The notes beneath the pieces were generated by a model. The model had not been told where the DNA came from. It was given only the letters and a program-made list of their open reading frames with translations, and ran no database searches. A stretch of DNA of 6,957 bases from assembly GCA_016791465.1 (NCBI GenBank), contig JAEUWE010000448.1, positions 1 through 6,957 on the forward strand, read 5' to 3'. Below are positions 1 to 6,935 of this stretch, piece after piece. The translations under genes and the position numbers were made by a program. The stretch comes from Pseudobdellovibrionaceae bacterium (GTDB lineage: Bacteria > Bdellovibrionota > Bdellovibrionia > Bdellovibrionales > JAMPXM01). How positions within the stretch are numbered: position 1 is the stretch's first letter; each line of letters opens with the position of its first letter.

Positions 1-1
1 T

Positions 2-823
2 GGTCGTCGCAAGATTCTCAACTGGTCTGCCATCAGTGTGCTCTGTGTGCTTTCGTTTTTGGCGATCACTCCGCTCTTCTTTATTTTTTCCTATCTCACA
101 GTTCGCGGGGCGGGCGGGCTTTCGCTTGCTTTTTTTACGGAGCTGCCAAAACCAGTCGGAGAACTTGGCGGCGGAATGGCGAATGCGATCGGCGGAAGCC
201 TCATCCTACTTGCGATTGCGTCAAGTTTTGGAATTCCGATCGGCCTTGCCTGTGGTGTCGCGCTTTCGGAACTAAAGGTGGGTTTAACCGTTCGAGCATT
301 GCGACTTTCGGTTGATCTGTTGACGAGTGTGCCGTCGATTGTAATCGGACTTTTTGCATACGCCGTTGTGGTGGTGCCGATGCGAGGGTATTCGGCGTGG
401 GCCGGAGGCTTTGCTCTTTCCATCGTCATGATTCCGATTGTGGCGCGCTCGACAGAGGAGATTCTGCGCCTGGTGCCGTCACATGTCTACGAAGCGGGTC
501 TTGCGCTTGGGCTTCCGCGCTGGAAGGTGCTTTTGCGTCTCATTATACCCGGTGTGCGCGCCGGAGTGACCACAGGGATATTGCTCGCATCCGCTCGTGT
601 CTCGGGTGAGACGGCTCCGCTTCTGTTCACGGCGTTTTCAAACTCGTTTGGATTTCGCGGTCTCAATCAGCCGATTGCAAGTCTTCCGGTTCAGATTTTC
701 ACCTATGCTACCAGCCACGACGATACCTGGCGACAGCTGGCGTGGACGGGGGCCTTGGTTCTTGTTTTTGTCGTATTTTTGCTCAATCTTGTGACGCGTT
801 TTTTGATTCGACGACGTGAGTAA
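2..823 (+). CDS. pstA: Phosphate ABC transporter permease PstA (5'-truncated)
   Basis: Inner-membrane permease subunit of the PstSCAB high-affinity phosphate importer; it pairs with PstC to form the channel driven by PstB. The frame is open to the left edge (first full codon at base 2, reading G-R-R-K-I-L-N-W), so the GTG at 38 is internal and the true start lies upstream. About 273 residues are visible, and PstA is usually about 280-300, so little is missing. The first hydrophobic segment spans about bases 50-100, followed by several more through base 800. The cytoplasmic EAA loop begins at base 491 (EAGLALGLP, then a conserved G after LIIP). It is followed by the PstA hallmark SGETAPLLFTAF near 605-640, which separates it from PstC and other permeases. 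The C-terminus is basic (RRRE). The stop codon is 14 bases before pstB, as expected for one operon. The family call is secure. Confidence 0.95.
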   Translation, partial: GRRKILNWSAISVLCVLSFLAITPLFFIFSYLTVRGAGGLSLAFFTELPKPVGELGGGMANAIGGSLILLAIASSFGIPIGLACGVALSELKVGLTVRALRLSVDLLTSVPSIVIGLFAYAVVVVPMRGYSAWAGGFALSIVMIPIVARSTEEILRLVPSHVYEAGLALGLPRWKVLLRLIIPGVRAGVTTGILLASARVSGETAPLLFTAFSNSFGFRGLNQPIASLPVQIFTYATSHDDTWRQLAWTGALVLVFVVFLLNLVTRFLIRRRE

Positions 824-837
824 AGGATAGCGGGTTC

Positions 838-1617
838 ATGACCGATTCAGAAATTTCACTTCGCACCGAAGGTCTTAGCGCATGGTTTGGCGATCACCAT
901 GTTGTGAAGTCGATATCGCTTTCTGTGAGTCGAAATGACGTCTATGCGTTGATCGGCCCTTCGGGGTGCGGAAAGTCGACTTTTATTCGGTGTCTGAATC
1001 GCCTGCACGAAGAGATCGATGGCGCTCGTGTACAGGGCGATGTTTGGATCACTGGCGACAGCGGACCTGAGAATATCTATGCGCCAGGGAGCGATCCTGT
1101 GGCGATCCGTCGACAAGTGGGGATGGTTTTTCAGAAACCAAACCCGTTCCCGGGGCTCTCGATTTTTGACAATGTCGTCGCAGGCCTCAGGCTCGCCGGC
1201 GTGAAGCGAAGATCAGTGCTTGAGGAGGTCGTTGAAACCTCTCTTAATCACGCAGCCCTTTGGACGGAAGTGAAGGATAAACTGAAAAAACCGGGAACGT
1301 CGCTTTCCGGCGGTCAGCAACAGAGGCTCTGTATTGCTCGTGCACTGGCTGTTCGGCCAAAAATTCTATTGATGGATGAGCCGACTTCGGCCCTGGATCC
1401 GATCTCTACGGCACGGATCGAAGAACTTGTGATGCGCCTTCGCAGCGAAGTCACGGTTCTGATTGTCACTCACAACATGCAGCAAGCGGCGCGGATCTCG
1501 AATCAAACAGCGTTTTTCCTCATGGGTGAGCTTGTGGAATCGGGACCGACCAGTCGTATTTTCACGAAGCCAAAAGACACGCGAACAGAGCAATATATCA
1601 CGGGCCGCTTTGGCTGA
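838..1617 (+). CDS. pstB: Phosphate ABC transporter ATP-binding protein PstB
   Basis: Cytoplasmic ATPase that powers phosphate import through PstA/PstC; it also reports transporter activity to PhoU/PhoR. The 259-residue length is normal for PstB. Visible motifs in order are Walker A GPSGCGKS (residues 40-47), the Q-loop in GMVFQKPNPFPG (Q99), the ABC signature LSGGQQQR (156-163), Walker B ILLMDEP (176-182) followed by the D-loop SALDP, and the switch histidine H212 in VTHNMQQA. The FQKPNPFP stretch is typical of PstB and separates it from other importer ATPases. One Gly-Leu sits where many PstB proteins have a Met before the SI-DNV motif, a family variation. The ATG at 838 is preceded by AAGGA at 823-827, which overlaps the pstA stop codon and favours coupled translation. 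phoU follows 20 bases downstream. Confidence 0.97.
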   Translation: MTDSEISLRTEGLSAWFGDHHVVKSISLSVSRNDVYALIGPSGCGKSTFIRCLNRLHEEIDGARVQGDVWITGDSGPENIYAPGSDPVAIRRQVGMVFQKPNPFPGLSIFDNVVAGLRLAGVKRRSVLEEVVETSLNHAALWTEVKDKLKKPGTSLSGGQQQRLCIARALAVRPKILLMDEPTSALDPISTARIEELVMRLRSEVTVLIVTHNMQQAARISNQTAFFLMGELVESGPTSRIFTKPKDTRTEQYITGRFG

Positions 1618-1637
1618 TTTGTATTTCAGGGGGATCG

Positions 1638-2321
1638 ATGCAACGGCAATTTGAACAAGAGCTGCGCGAATTAAAAAATCGAATCTTGGCGATGGGCGGA
1701 CTCGTTGAGCAATCGATTGAAAAGGCCACGCACACCTTGCAGACGAAAGAGAAGAGTGGTCTCACGGCGCTGCGTGCGATCGAGAGAAAGATCAATGAGG
1801 AGCACATTGCGATCGATAGTCTGTGCCTTGAGGTCTTGGCTCGCCTTTCTCCTGTTGCGGCTGACCTTCGACTCATCTTGGCAATTATCAAGATTAATAC
1901 AGATTTGGAGCGGATGGGAGACCAGGCGATGAACATCGGTTATAATACCGAACATTACATCGAAGATGGTGGGATTGACCTGCAAGAGAGTTTGAAACTG
2001 AATCTTCCGACGATGGCAACAGCCGTCCGCAAAATGGTTCGCGACGCGCTGGATGCGTTTATGAAAGGCGATACTGTTCTCGCGCAGAAGGTTCTGGAGA
2101 GCGACGATGAGGTCGATTCGTACAAAAATAACATCTTCGACACGTTGGTGACGTTTATGCGCACGAAACCCGACCAGATTGGATCGGCACTTGATCTGAT
2201 TCTGGTGGCTCGAAACCTCGAGCGTATGGGGGATCATGCGACAAACATCGCGGAAGACGTGATCTTTGCTTGTACAGGAGAAGACGTTCGACATGGAGTC
2301 GGGGGTCACGGGAACGAATGA
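1638..2321 (+). CDS. phoU: Phosphate signalling protein PhoU
   Basis: Cytoplasmic negative regulator of the Pho response; in studied bacteria PhoU bridges PstB and PhoR and keeps PhoR from activating PhoB when phosphate is plentiful. The 227-residue protein is almost wholly helical in character and shows the internal duplication of two PhoU three-helix domains. Each half carries the conserved metal-binding motif: LERMGD at residues 90-95 (followed by QAMNI) and again at 194-199 (followed by HATNIAEDVIF). The N-terminus F-E-Q-E-L-R-E-L-K is typical of the family. The last residues (about 213-227, Gly-rich) look unstructured. The ATG at 1638 has a strong AGGGGG ribosome site at 1628-1633, only 4 bases away. 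The stop overlaps the phoB start (ATGA), implying translational coupling between the regulator and PhoB. Confidence 0.96.
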   Translation: MQRQFEQELRELKNRILAMGGLVEQSIEKATHTLQTKEKSGLTALRAIERKINEEHIAIDSLCLEVLARLSPVAADLRLILAIIKINTDLERMGDQAMNIGYNTEHYIEDGGIDLQESLKLNLPTMATAVRKMVRDALDAFMKGDTVLAQKVLESDDEVDSYKNNIFDTLVTFMRTKPDQIGSALDLILVARNLERMGDHATNIAEDVIFACTGEDVRHGVGGHGNE

Positions 2322-3022
2322 GCCAGAAGATTTTGGTCGTTGAGGATGAAGTCGATGTTCGTGAGCTTGTGGTCTTGCATCTCAAGCGATTGGGACATGC
2401 GGTAACGGCAGTCGGTTCGGTTGAAGAGGCACGTGGCGCAATGGCGGCGGCGCGCTTTGATCTCGCTATTGTCGACTGGATGCTGCCCGGTGCAAGTGGT
2501 GTTGATTTTATTCGTGAGACTCGTCGGAGTCGAGATCGTGGGGAGCTTGCGATTTTGATGCTGACGGCGATGTCAGAGCCCAAAGACATTGTCGAGGGAC
2601 TTGATGCGGGAGCGGACGACTATCTGTCGAAGCCTTTTGACGCGGGCGTTTTGGTGGCTCGTGTGCGCGCGCTGAGCCGGCGAATTTCTGGAACTCAAGA
2701 TACGGCGGCGCCGTCGATGGAAGTGGTCAAACTTGGTCAGCTCCACCTGTATCCCGAGACTTATGAGGTGAAGTGCTGTGGCGAGCCGATTTCGCTCACT
2801 CCGAGTGAGTTTAAGCTCTTGATCGCGCTTTCTAAGAGTCAGGGGCGCGTTTTGACCCGCGATTCGCTGATCTCACAGATTCAGGGTGAGGGCGTGAGTG
2901 TTGTAGGACGCACGGTCGATACCCATGTTTTTGGCTTGAGGAAGAAACTGGGCGATTGTGCCGATGTGATTGAGACGGTGCGCGGCGTCGGCTATCGCGT
3001 TAAACCCGATTTAGAGGCTTAA
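2318..3022 (+). CDS. phoB: Phosphate regulon response regulator PhoB (OmpR/PhoB family)
   Basis: DNA-binding response regulator that, once phosphorylated by PhoR, binds Pho boxes and activates phosphate-starvation genes. The 234-residue protein has a receiver domain (about residues 1-122) with acidic pocket E9/D10, phosphoacceptor D53 (codon at 2474) in IVDWMLPG, T83 and K105 in SKPF. The DWMLPG stretch is characteristic of PhoB. After a short linker, a winged-helix domain (about 135-230) ends in RTVDTHVFGLRKKLGD and IETVRGVGYRV, the recognition helix and C-terminal hairpin of the family. The frame can be read open upstream to 2270, but those extra 16 residues are Arg/Ser-rich and unlike a receiver N-terminus. 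ATG 2318 gives the standard M-S-Q-K-I-L-V-V-E-D-E start and a 4-base ATGA overlap with phoU. Confidence 0.96.
   Translation: MSQKILVVEDEVDVRELVVLHLKRLGHAVTAVGSVEEARGAMAAARFDLAIVDWMLPGASGVDFIRETRRSRDRGELAILMLTAMSEPKDIVEGLDAGADDYLSKPFDAGVLVARVRALSRRISGTQDTAAPSMEVVKLGQLHLYPETYEVKCCGEPISLTPSEFKLLIALSKSQGRVLTRDSLISQIQGEGVSVVGRTVDTHVFGLRKKLGDCADVIETVRGVGYRVKPDLEA
3013..3017 (+). promoter_or_regulatory. Shine-Dalgarno-like AGAGG inside the phoB end
   Basis: AGAGG lies in the last codons of phoB. It is 5 bases from the ATG at 3023 but 15 bases from the GTG at 3033 that opens the phoR frame. Spacing therefore fits an out-of-frame 12-codon reading frame better than phoR, which leaves the phoR initiation signal weak or coupled. 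This is seen in the sequence; function is inferred. Confidence 0.4.
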
Positions 3023-3061
3023 ATGGCCTTCTGTGAACAAGAGTTCGAAATCGACATTTGA
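3023..3061 (+). other. Possible 12-codon mini-ORF overlapping the phoR start
   Basis: The ATG at 3023 directly abuts the phoB stop codon (TAAATG) and has AGAGG 5 bases upstream. It reads MAFCEQEFEIDI and stops with TGA at 3059-3061, in a different frame from phoR and overlapping its first nine codons. It could be translated as a coupling or attenuating peptide, or it may be chance. The peptide matches nothing I recognise. I do not claim it is a gene; it is recorded because it has the better-placed ribosome site at this junction. Confidence 0.25.
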
Positions 3062-4619
3062 GCAGAGTCGTCGGCCGCCGGCGGAGTGGCGTCGTCGGCG
3101 CGATCGCGTTCGTCGCTTGAAGCGGATTTTGAGCTGGCTTTCGCTGCGCGGATTTCCTTGGCGCATCGCTGGTGGGCACTTCGGTCTGCAAATATCTGGA
3201 TTTGTGGTTGGTCTTGCGCTGACGGTTTATCTTTTGCGCGAGGGCGCGGTGTCGGCCGACCTGACCGCTTCGCAGCTTGATCTTTTCGATCAAAAATTGA
3301 CTTGGGTTTTTACGCTGGCAGCAAGCCTTGGCGTGGGGTGGTTTTTTCTTACGACCTATTGGGCTTTTCGGCCTCTATCGAGAGTCTTGCGGGCAGTTAA
3401 ACAAGGTACATTTAAGACACGTTCATTTGATGATGAGAGCGAACTTGAGGAACTGTTTGTTGACGAACCTGGAGAGTGGGCTGAGCTCGAACGTTCGGTC
3501 GGGCGCCTCGCTGTTCGGATAAAAGATCGGGAAGTCGAGATCACGCGGGAGCGCGAGGAGCTTGTTACAATTCTGAGCTCCGTGAATGATGCGATTGTCG
3601 CGATGGGAAAAGACACAGAGCCGCTCTATTTCAATTCTCGTTTCGCTGTCTTATTTGGTGCGAGTGGATCGCTCGGTGCTGCGCAGCCACTGCGGGAACG
3701 GTTTCGAGTGCCGGAACTTCTCGACGGCTTCAATCGGGTTTTGCAAGAGGGGCGAACGCGCACATTTCGGGTTCGAATGCGCACAGAACTTCATCTTAAC
3801 GAGCGCGACTTTAGTATTTCGGTGTCGCCGCTGTTTTTGCGAGAAGCTGCCGAGTTTGTATCACCCGGTGGTCGGCCGCCGATTTATGGCGCTGTCGCGA
3901 TTTTTCACGATATTTCTGAGCTCAAGCAGACCGAGCAGATGCGGATGGACTTCGTTGCTAACGCTTCACATGAACTCAAAACACCGCTGACCTCGATCAA
4001 GGGCTATGTGGATTCAGCGAAAATGGATCTTGAGGATGGGCGCATTGAAGAAGCGCGTGGTTTTTTAGACGTTGCAACCCGAAATGTCGATCGGCTTATG
4101 GCTCTTGTCTACGATCTCCTAGAGCTTGCGACACTTGAATCAGGCGCCGAAGTTAAAAAGAGCCTCGTCAGTCCCCAAGAAGTTACCGAAGCAGCGGTGC
4201 GCATGCTTGAGGGAAAACACCGGGCGCGGCATCGTCTTCGGATCGAATGCTCGGTGGATCGGCTATTGGCTGACCCGCGACGAATTGAGCAGGTTTTGAC
4301 GAACCTCATTGATAATGCCATGAAGTATTCACCTGACCATAGTGAGATTCAAATTGTATGGGAACCTGGGCAGGGCGCCAATAGCGGCGACACAGTTCTG
4401 CGTGTTCGCGACAGTGGTCCCGGAATTTCGGATGAGCATTTGCCGCGTCTGTTTGAGCGATTTTATCGAGTTGATGCTGGACGGGCACGTGAAGTTGGTG
4501 GCACGGGGCTTGGTCTTGCGATCGTCAAACACATCGTGCTTTCACACGGAGGATCGATCGCTGTTCGTTCGAAGATCGGTGAAGGTTCGGAGTTTCTTTG
4601 TCGCTTTCCGAATAAATAG
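3033..4619 (+). CDS. phoR: Phosphate regulon sensor histidine kinase PhoR
   Basis: Membrane sensor kinase that autophosphorylates and passes phosphate to PhoB, under control of the Pst transporter and PhoU. The 528-residue protein starts with an Arg-rich cytoplasmic extension (about residues 13-33). Two membrane helices follow (about 50-69 and 89-108) with only about 20 residues between them, so no large external sensor domain exists. Then come a HAMP-like/coiled region (about 110-175), a PAS-type domain (about 175-300), and HisKA with phospho-acceptor H313 in ASHELKTPLTSIKG (codon at 3969). The HATPase domain has N-box NLIDNAMKYS (424-433), G1 DSGPGI (460-465), F-box LFERFYRVD and G2 GGTGLGLAIVKH (489-500). 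The GTG start at 3033 is chosen because the frame closes at 3012-3014 and no ATG lies before the first helix, but its ribosome site is poor. It lies 10 bases after phoB. Confidence 0.93.
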   Translation: MNKSSKSTFEQSRRPPAEWRRRRDRVRRLKRILSWLSLRGFPWRIAGGHFGLQISGFVVGLALTVYLLREGAVSADLTASQLDLFDQKLTWVFTLAASLGVGWFFLTTYWAFRPLSRVLRAVKQGTFKTRSFDDESELEELFVDEPGEWAELERSVGRLAVRIKDREVEITREREELVTILSSVNDAIVAMGKDTEPLYFNSRFAVLFGASGSLGAAQPLRERFRVPELLDGFNRVLQEGRTRTFRVRMRTELHLNERDFSISVSPLFLREAAEFVSPGGRPPIYGAVAIFHDISELKQTEQMRMDFVANASHELKTPLTSIKGYVDSAKMDLEDGRIEEARGFLDVATRNVDRLMALVYDLLELATLESGAEVKKSLVSPQEVTEAAVRMLEGKHRARHRLRIECSVDRLLADPRRIEQVLTNLIDNAMKYSPDHSEIQIVWEPGQGANSGDTVLRVRDSGPGISDEHLPRLFERFYRVDAGRAREVGGTGLGLAIVKHIVLSHGGSIAVRSKIGEGSEFLCRFPNK

Positions 4620-4623
4620 ATCC

Positions 4624-4628
4624 GGAGG
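4624..4628 (+). promoter_or_regulatory. Strong Shine-Dalgarno GGAGG for the aldehyde dehydrogenase gene
   Basis: A full GGAGG stands 6 bases before ATG 4635, within the 15-base gap after the phoR stop. It fixes the start of the downstream gene and suggests independent, efficient initiation, unlike the neighbouring phoR and CPBP starts. There is no room for a promoter or terminator in this gap. Confidence 0.75.
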
Positions 4629-4634
4629 TCTGCG

Positions 4635-5996
4635 ATGGATCGCAAATTGATTTTATCTCCTAATGATGAGTCGGTCGTTGGAGAGGTCGATTGGCTGACA
4701 GCTTCTGAACTTCAGATGCGGCTTGAGCCATTTTTTAAGAAGAAAGTCAGTCAGAGTGTTCAGCGTGCGCGAGCACTGAAGATGGTGGCCGAGAAAATCC
4801 AAGCGACAAGCGAAGACTGGGCGCGATTGATCGCCAGTGAGGGTGGAAAACCTTTGCGCGACGCGCGCATCGAGGTGATGCGCGCGGTGGTGACACTCGA
4901 GCTTTGTGCTGAAGAGGCCGTATCACCCAGGGAAGTAGCTCTTCCGATGCAGCGAACGGCTGCGGCTCAAGGAAAGACGGCGATTGTTTGTCCGGAGCCG
5001 CTTGGACCGGTCCTTGCGATAACCGCGTTTAATCATCCGCTCAACTTAGTGGCGCACACGGTGGGCCCCGCTATCGCAGCAGGATGTCCTGTTTTCTTGA
5101 AGCCTGCACCAGAGACACCGCTCTCAGGGCTTAAGCTGATTGAGCTTTTAAAAGCGGAGCTGCCGGATGATCCCATCGATGTCGCGCTTTTCTCAAACGA
5201 GTTGGCAGAAGATCTTGCCGCTGATCCTCGCTGGGCCGGTGTCACATTTATTGGTTCGGCAAAAGTCGGCTGGCATTTGCGCCAGGTCGTGAGTCCCGGT
5301 GTCCGGGTGTTTCTTGAACACGGTGGCAGTGCACCGATGATCGTGATGCCTTCAGCAAATATCGATCAGGCGTTGGCGGCGGCCGTGAAGCATGCGTTTT
5401 ATCATTCGGGTCAGGTCTGTATCTCGCTTCAGCGACTCTTTGTTCATGCCGACATTGAAACTGAGTTTCGGCGAAAGTTGATTCATGAAATCGAGAGGCT
5501 TCGGGTTGGGGACGCAAGACTCGAGGAGACGGACTGTGGTCCTTTGATTCGAAGTCGTGATCTTGATCGGGTACAAAGCTGGCTAGCCGAGGCTGTGGCG
5601 AGTGGAGCTCGGGTCTTGACCGGCGGTGAACGGTTAGGCGCCCGCCTGATGCGACCGGCACTTGTGGATCACGTGCCGGTTACGGCTCAACTTTTTCAAG
5701 AGGAAGTCTTTGGACCGGTTTTAATCATGCAACCAGTAGTCGACCTTGATGAGGCGATCGCGCTTTCCAACTCCACTCGCTGGTCGTTTCAGGCGGCGGT
5801 CTTTAGCCAAAGCGAAGACGAGATCGAGCGCGCGACGCGTGAGCTGAGGGCTGCGGCCGTGATTGTGAATGAAGGGCCGGCATTCCGGGTGGACTGGATG
5901 CCTTTTCGTGGGGCCGGGCCAAGCGGCCTTGGTACGGGTGGTGTACCCTATGCCGTGCGTGACTTCACGAGCGAGAAGCTAGTGGTGCGAGCGTGA
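4635..5996 (+). CDS. NAD(P)-dependent aldehyde dehydrogenase family protein
   Basis: Predicted cytosolic enzyme oxidising an aldehyde to its carboxylic acid with NAD(P)+; the substrate cannot be read from the sequence. Catalytic residues are present: nucleophile C262 in SGQVCISLQR, general base E228 in FLEHGG, oxyanion Asn N133 in AFNHPLN, cofactor-site K156 in LKPAPETP, and the EEVFGP motif (356-361). The GQVCIS-QR context, FNHPLNLVAH and the F-R-V-D-x-M-P element near 417-423 resemble the y4uC/lactaldehyde-dehydrogenase-like/ALDH21-like subgroup. At 453 residues it is shorter than the usual 475-500 because it lacks the first strand region. Two places are unusual: His229 where Leu is normal after the catalytic Glu, and FRGAGPSGLG in place of the common G-G-x-K-x-S-G. 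Phosphonoacetaldehyde dehydrogenase was considered because of the Pho setting, but the residue before the Cys is Val, where I recall Arg in that family. The start is fixed by GGAGG at 4624-4628. Confidence 0.88.
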   Translation: MDRKLILSPNDESVVGEVDWLTASELQMRLEPFFKKKVSQSVQRARALKMVAEKIQATSEDWARLIASEGGKPLRDARIEVMRAVVTLELCAEEAVSPREVALPMQRTAAAQGKTAIVCPEPLGPVLAITAFNHPLNLVAHTVGPAIAAGCPVFLKPAPETPLSGLKLIELLKAELPDDPIDVALFSNELAEDLAADPRWAGVTFIGSAKVGWHLRQVVSPGVRVFLEHGGSAPMIVMPSANIDQALAAAVKHAFYHSGQVCISLQRLFVHADIETEFRRKLIHEIERLRVGDARLEETDCGPLIRSRDLDRVQSWLAEAVASGARVLTGGERLGARLMRPALVDHVPVTAQLFQEEVFGPVLIMQPVVDLDEAIALSNSTRWSFQAAVFSQSEDEIERATRELRAAAVIVNEGPAFRVDWMPFRGAGPSGLGTGGVPYAVRDFTSEKLVVRA

Positions 5997-6934
5997 GGGT
6001 TTTTCGGCAAACGGTTCTCTGCCTGATCGTTCTTCTTGAGATCTTGATTGGTTCCCTTGCAGGCGCGACGGAGCGCTTTGTTCCGGTGTACCCAACGGAT
6101 CCCGATCGCCCGCGGTCGATGACGTGGCCCCTTGTTTTTACGACACTGCTTCCTGGGTTCGATCAATGGTATGAAGGGCAGCAAACGGAAGGTTCAATCT
6201 TGAGTGGCGCTGCATTTGGGGGGCTGCTGCTGGCGTCTTCGGCGCGGTTGGAAGAGACCGGCGGAGATGTGCTGGCCTCTCGCGATGACCGCGTTCGAAG
6301 CGCGGTTCTCGGCTTCCAAATTTACTCGGCGGCCGGAAGTTTTTCGGCGTTTCACTCTTTCCGATCCGCCGCTAAAACATGGCCTGGTCAATTTGAGTTT
6401 ATGAAAACGGCCGAGAATGAAGGTCTTGATGACCTCGTCTCTGCGCCTTGGGACGTTTCAATGTTGAAACGCTCGACAACGTGGGGCGCGCTCGCATTGG
6501 CGATAGGGATAGCAGCCGTGGATGTTGCCAGTGTGGACTCAATTTGGAGTCGCAATAGTTACGACCTTCGCGATCTTGGATTTGGGACTGCGTTTTCAAC
6601 GTTTGCAGGGATGCATGAAGAGGCGCTTTTTCGCGGAACCATGCAGCCGTTGTTTCGACGCAACTGGGGCTCAGAGTGGGGCTCGAATCTTGCGACGTCT
6701 GTCATTTTTGGTGCAGCCCACTATTCTGAAACCAATCGATTTCCTCTCGCACAAACACTGGCGGGCTACTATTTGGGATGGGTGGCGATGGAGAACGGTT
6801 GGTCTCTTCGGGAGTCCATATTTATTCACACTTGGTGGGACATTATTCTACTCAACGCTCAATACCTGATTGAATCTCGCGATCGCAGTCGAGACGTGAT
6901 TTATCGGTTGCCAAAGCTGCAACTCTCTTTTTGA
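5993..6934 (+). CDS. CPBP-family intramembrane protease-like protein with signal peptide and N-terminal membrane domain
   Basis: Predicted membrane protein of the CPBP (Abi/CAAX protease and bacteriocin-processing, Rce1-like) family; its substrate is unknown. The 313-residue protein begins with a hydrophobic signal peptide or anchor (about residues 5-25, likely cleaved near L-A-G-A). Next comes a segment LLPGFDQWYEGQ (52-63) plus hydrophobic stretches (about 67-83 and 102-116), resembling the P-G-x-x-Q-x-Y-x-G pattern of TM2/DUF5683-like membrane hairpins. The C-terminal half holds all three CPBP motifs: EEALFR (E209, E210, R214), F239-x-x-x-H243 in FGAAH, and H279-x-x-x-D283 in HTWWD. Catalytic residues thus appear intact. 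The GTG start overlaps the aldehyde dehydrogenase stop (GTGA) and has no strong ribosome site, so translation is probably coupled. The family is clear; role and orientation in the membrane are not. Confidence 0.85.
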   Translation: MRVFRQTVLCLIVLLEILIGSLAGATERFVPVYPTDPDRPRSMTWPLVFTTLLPGFDQWYEGQQTEGSILSGAAFGGLLLASSARLEETGGDVLASRDDRVRSAVLGFQIYSAAGSFSAFHSFRSAAKTWPGQFEFMKTAENEGLDDLVSAPWDVSMLKRSTTWGALALAIGIAAVDVASVDSIWSRNSYDLRDLGFGTAFSTFAGMHEEALFRGTMQPLFRRNWGSEWGSNLATSVIFGAAHYSETNRFPLAQTLAGYYLGWVAMENGWSLRESIFIHTWWDIILLNAQYLIESRDRSRDVIYRLPKLQLSF

Positions 6935-6935
6935 T

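Noticed and set aside
38..40. GTG as the start of pstA
   Set aside because: The frame continues upstream to the window edge with a typical PstA N-terminus (R-R-K-I-L-N), so this GTG is an internal Val codon.
1671..2309. Long antisense open frame (212 codons) opposite phoU
   Set aside because: It lies wholly within a clearly conserved phoU gene, its product resembles no known protein and it has no ribosome site; it is a shadow frame of the biased coding sequence.
2270..2317. Upstream extension of phoB by 16 codons
   Set aside because: The added residues are Arg/Ser-rich, unlike a receiver-domain N-terminus, and would overlap phoU by about 50 bases; ATG 2318 gives the canonical start and an ATGA overlap.
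3100..3107. GCGATCGC as a cyanobacterial HIP1 signature
   Set aside because: Three copies are present, but the protein content gives no cyanobacterial signal and the shorter CGATCG is equally enriched, so the octamer probably reflects general composition.
5248..5661. Antisense open frame (137 codons) opposite the aldehyde dehydrogenase
   Set aside because: Composition is rich in Pro, Arg and His as expected of a reverse-strand shadow, and the opposite strand encodes conserved catalytic motifs.
4635..5996. Phosphonoacetaldehyde dehydrogenase (PhnY) as the product
   Set aside because: Tempting because of the pho operon and the FNHP-N-VAH stretch, but the residue before the catalytic Cys is Val where I recall Arg in that family, and no other phosphonate gene is visible.
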